Shown: one piece after another, positions 3,757-5,602 of the stretch | Position numbering within the stretch: the stretch's first letter is position 1 | Layout: each line of letters starts with the position of its first letter | Assembly: GCA_028714055.1 (NCBI GenBank) | Contig: JAQTNB010000093.1 | Location: 1 to 5,602, forward strand | DNA from: Candidatus Omnitrophota bacterium | GTDB lineage: Bacteria; Omnitrophota; Gorgyraeia; Gygaellales; Profunditerraquicolaceae | Length of the DNA: 5,602 nt | Direction of reading: 5' to 3' | The notes under the pieces: model-generated | Database searches by the model: none | Seen by the model: the letters and a program-made list of their open reading frames with translations, nothing else | What the model was told of the DNA's origin: nothing | Translations under genes and position numbers: made by a program

Positions 3757-5547
3757 CTATTTTTCTCTTTCCTGTATCTCATAAAGCTTCTTATACAAAC
3801 CTCCGCGCGCCAGGAGTTCCGCATGGGTCCCTTCTTCCGCGATCGCCCCCTTATCAAGCGCGACTATCCGGTGGGCATTGCGCACGGTTGAGAGGCGGTG
3901 GGCGATGACAAATACCGTCCTCCCGGAGATCAGATGGTCCAGGGCCTCCTGCACAATACGTTCGGCTGCGGCATCCAGCTGGGAGGTAGCTTCATCCAAT
4001 ATCAAAACCGGCGGGTTTTTAAGCAGCGCGCGCGCAATCGCTATCCGCTGGCGCTCACCGCCGGAAAGCTTAGCGCCCCGGTCGCCGATAACGGTATCAT
4101 ACCCCTGGGGAAGCAGGCTGATGAATTCATGGGCGTGCGCCCGTGCAGCCGCCGCTTCGATATCTTTCGTTGCCGCTCCGGGATTGCCATAAGCGATATT
4201 GGCCCTGATCGTATCGTTAAAAAGTATGGTCTCCTGCGTTACGATCCCTATCTGTTCGCGCAAAGATTTGAGCGTTGCCTGCTTTATGTCCTTTCCGTCA
4301 AACAAGACCCTGCCCTTTTGGGGGTCATAAAAACGGGGTATCAGGTCAACCAGCGTGCTCTTTCCTACGCCGCTGGGGCCGACGATCGCCACCATTTCCC
4401 CTTTTTTAACGGATAAATCGATGCCTTTAAGGATCGGCGTCTCCTCGTAATTGAAATGGACCCCTTCAAAGGTGATCCCCTCCCTGAGCCCGGTGATCAC
4501 AAAGGCAGACTGAGATTCCCCTACGCTTGCCGAGGTATCCAGGACTTCATAGATGCGTTCGCTGGCGGCGACCGCCTGCTGGTTCAGGGAATTCACCTGG
4601 CTCAGCTTCTTAAAAGGCCTGACAAGCGAAAGCAGGGAACCCAGGAAGAGCCCGAAGACACCGAAAGAAAGCTTCCCGGCAATGACCTCCCTGCCCCCCC
4701 AGAAAAAAACGAAAATGCCCGCCAAACATCCCAGGAACTCGGTGATCGGGCTTAAGATAAGCAGGCGCTTGATCGATTTCATGGAAAGGCGGTAATAATC
4801 CTGGTTAATCCGGTTAAATTTGCTTATTTCATATTCTTCCATATTAAATGCCCGCACAATGCGCGCGCCGATAATGGTCTCATAGAGTATGGAGTTGGTG
4901 TCGGCCATCTTCTCCTGGGCCCTCTTGGAAAGCTTACGCAGGGCCCTGCCTACCCTTACGATCGGCAGGCTTATGAGCGGCAGGAGCACGAAAGAAATAA
5001 GCGCAAGCTTAAAATAAATGAAAAAAGTCAAAAAAGTAAAAATAACCACCTGGAGCGTCTGGTACACCAGGTCCGTTGAGCCGTAGGAAACGGCATTTTC
5101 AACCAGTTTTACGTCATTGGTAATGCGCGAAATAAGCTCTCCGCCGCGCTTACGGGTGAAATAATCCAGCGATAAAGACTGAAATTTCCGGTATAATTTG
5201 GCCTTAATATCCCTGACAACGCGCTGGCCGATATCGGACATGATATAGCTTTGCAGGAACCCAAAGATCCCCTTGAGGAAAAAAAGCGTTAATATGGCGA
5301 TTGCCATATAGTTAAGCAGTGTTTCCGGTGCGGTGCCGTTGAGCTTGTCCACAAAATCAGACACAAAGCCGGGTAATTTCGCCGGTATAATGATTTTTTT
5401 TCCGGTCATTACCTTGTCGGCAAGGGGGACCATCATGGCAAGCGATACCCCGTCAAAAACCGCGGAAAACCCCATGCATACGGTCGCCAGGGAAAGCTGC
5501 CCCAGGTAAGGCTTCAAGAATCTAAGTAACTTAAGATAATCCCGCAA
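3757..5547 (-). CDS. MsbA-like ABC half-transporter (lipid exporter)
   Basis: This is a fused permease-ATPase of the ABCB/MsbA type, which works as a homodimer in the inner membrane; MsbA itself flips lipid A-core to the outer leaflet. Residues 1-330 form the membrane domain, with hydrophobic segments near 17-42, 78-100, 157-198 (two helices) and 262-310 (two helices). The ATPase domain has Y367 (A-loop), Walker A GPSGVGKST at 390-398, Q438 (Q-loop), signature LSGGERQ at 494-500, Walker B VLILDE at 514-519 with catalytic E519, D-loop SQLD at 522-525, and H550. All catalytic parts are intact. At 596 residues it is close to MsbA (582). The start is TTG, with AGAGGAG (5554-5560) and a 6-nt spacer; the next Met is residue 25, inside TM1. 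Lipid A as substrate is inferred from general similarity only; other ABCB exporters look alike. Confidence 0.93.
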   Translation of the reverse strand: MRDYLKLLRFLKPYLGQLSLATVCMGFSAVFDGVSLAMMVPLADKVMTGKKIIIPAKLPGFVSDFVDKLNGTAPETLLNYMAIAILTLFFLKGIFGFLQSYIMSDIGQRVVRDIKAKLYRKFQSLSLDYFTRKRGGELISRITNDVKLVENAVSYGSTDLVYQTLQVVIFTFLTFFIYFKLALISFVLLPLISLPIVRVGRALRKLSKRAQEKMADTNSILYETIIGARIVRAFNMEEYEISKFNRINQDYYRLSMKSIKRLLILSPITEFLGCLAGIFVFFWGGREVIAGKLSFGVFGLFLGSLLSLVRPFKKLSQVNSLNQQAVAASERIYEVLDTSASVGESQSAFVITGLREGITFEGVHFNYEETPILKGIDLSVKKGEMVAIVGPSGVGKSTLVDLIPRFYDPQKGRVLFDGKDIKQATLKSLREQIGIVTQETILFNDTIRANIAYGNPGAATKDIEAAAARAHAHEFISLLPQGYDTVIGDRGAKLSGGERQRIAIARALLKNPPVLILDEATSQLDAAAERIVQEALDHLISGRTVFVIAHRLSTVRNAHRIVALDKGAIAEEGTHAELLARGGLYKKLYEIQEREK

Positions 5548-5559
5548 CTTTGGCTCCTC

Positions 5560-5602
5560 TTAAAGAATGCTTATTCTATCAGATAGAATAAGCATTCTTT
5601 AA
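5560..5602. repeat. Perfect 43-bp palindrome at the window edge
   Basis: Arms 5560-5580 and 5582-5602 are exact reverse complements (21 bp) around a single A. The inner end touches the Shine-Dalgarno of the ABC transporter (5554-5560). The outer end coincides with the end of the window, so the repeat may be longer. On the minus strand it contains TAGAAT (5573-5578), a -10-like hexamer, but no good -35 is visible. It could be an operator, an AT-rich hairpin ending an upstream transcript, or an assembly fold-back. Confidence 0.85.

Overview
This window reads as a piece of a bacterial chromosome from a diderm (Gram-negative-type) organism. Everything with a clear function is on the minus strand, so the biological reading direction is right to left. 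The conserved bacterial block rpsB-tsf-pyrH-frr (ribosomal protein S2, EF-Ts, UMP kinase, ribosome recycling factor) occupies 903-3657. Upstream of it, at 3757-5547, lies an MsbA-type lipid-exporter ABC half-transporter, which suggests an outer membrane with lipid A-like lipids. Downstream is a tRNA cluster: Lys(UUU), Leu(UAG) and Gly(GCC). The short EF-Ts, the two TTG starts and the hairpin-rich, heptad-rich spacers would fit an uncultured candidate phylum such as Omnitrophota. That assignment is inference only; no diagnostic sequence was available to confirm it.

Layout in transcription order: (1) 5560-5602, a perfect 43-bp palindrome at the window edge, touching the ribosome binding site of the ABC transporter; (2) 3757-5547, the ABC transporter, TTG start; (3) 3728-3756, a good sigma70-like promoter (17-bp spacer) directly behind the transporter stop, with a leader of about 60 nt; (4) rpsB (TTG start), tsf, pyrH and frr, tightly packed, with tsf and pyrH overlapping by one base; (5) 825-901, an imperfect inverted repeat built of degenerate 7-bp units; (6) tRNA-Lys, then about 350 bp without genes holding five perfect hairpins and a duplicated, interrupted 3' half of the tRNA-Lys gene, then tRNA-Leu; (7) a possible 47-residue single-pass membrane protein; (8) tRNA-Gly; (9) the start of another minus-strand gene running off the left edge.

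The functional theme is translation: S2, EF-Ts, RRF and three tRNAs, plus UMP kinase for pyrimidine nucleotide supply. The unusual part is 417-764. A module made of a 13-bp block, a hairpin, a 'ttcggga' block, a second hairpin and the tRNA-Lys 3' half occurs there twice in tandem. The hairpin sequences differ but remain perfectly paired, and the outer tRNA copy is broken in its T-loop by a 56-bp insert that ends in yet another hairpin.
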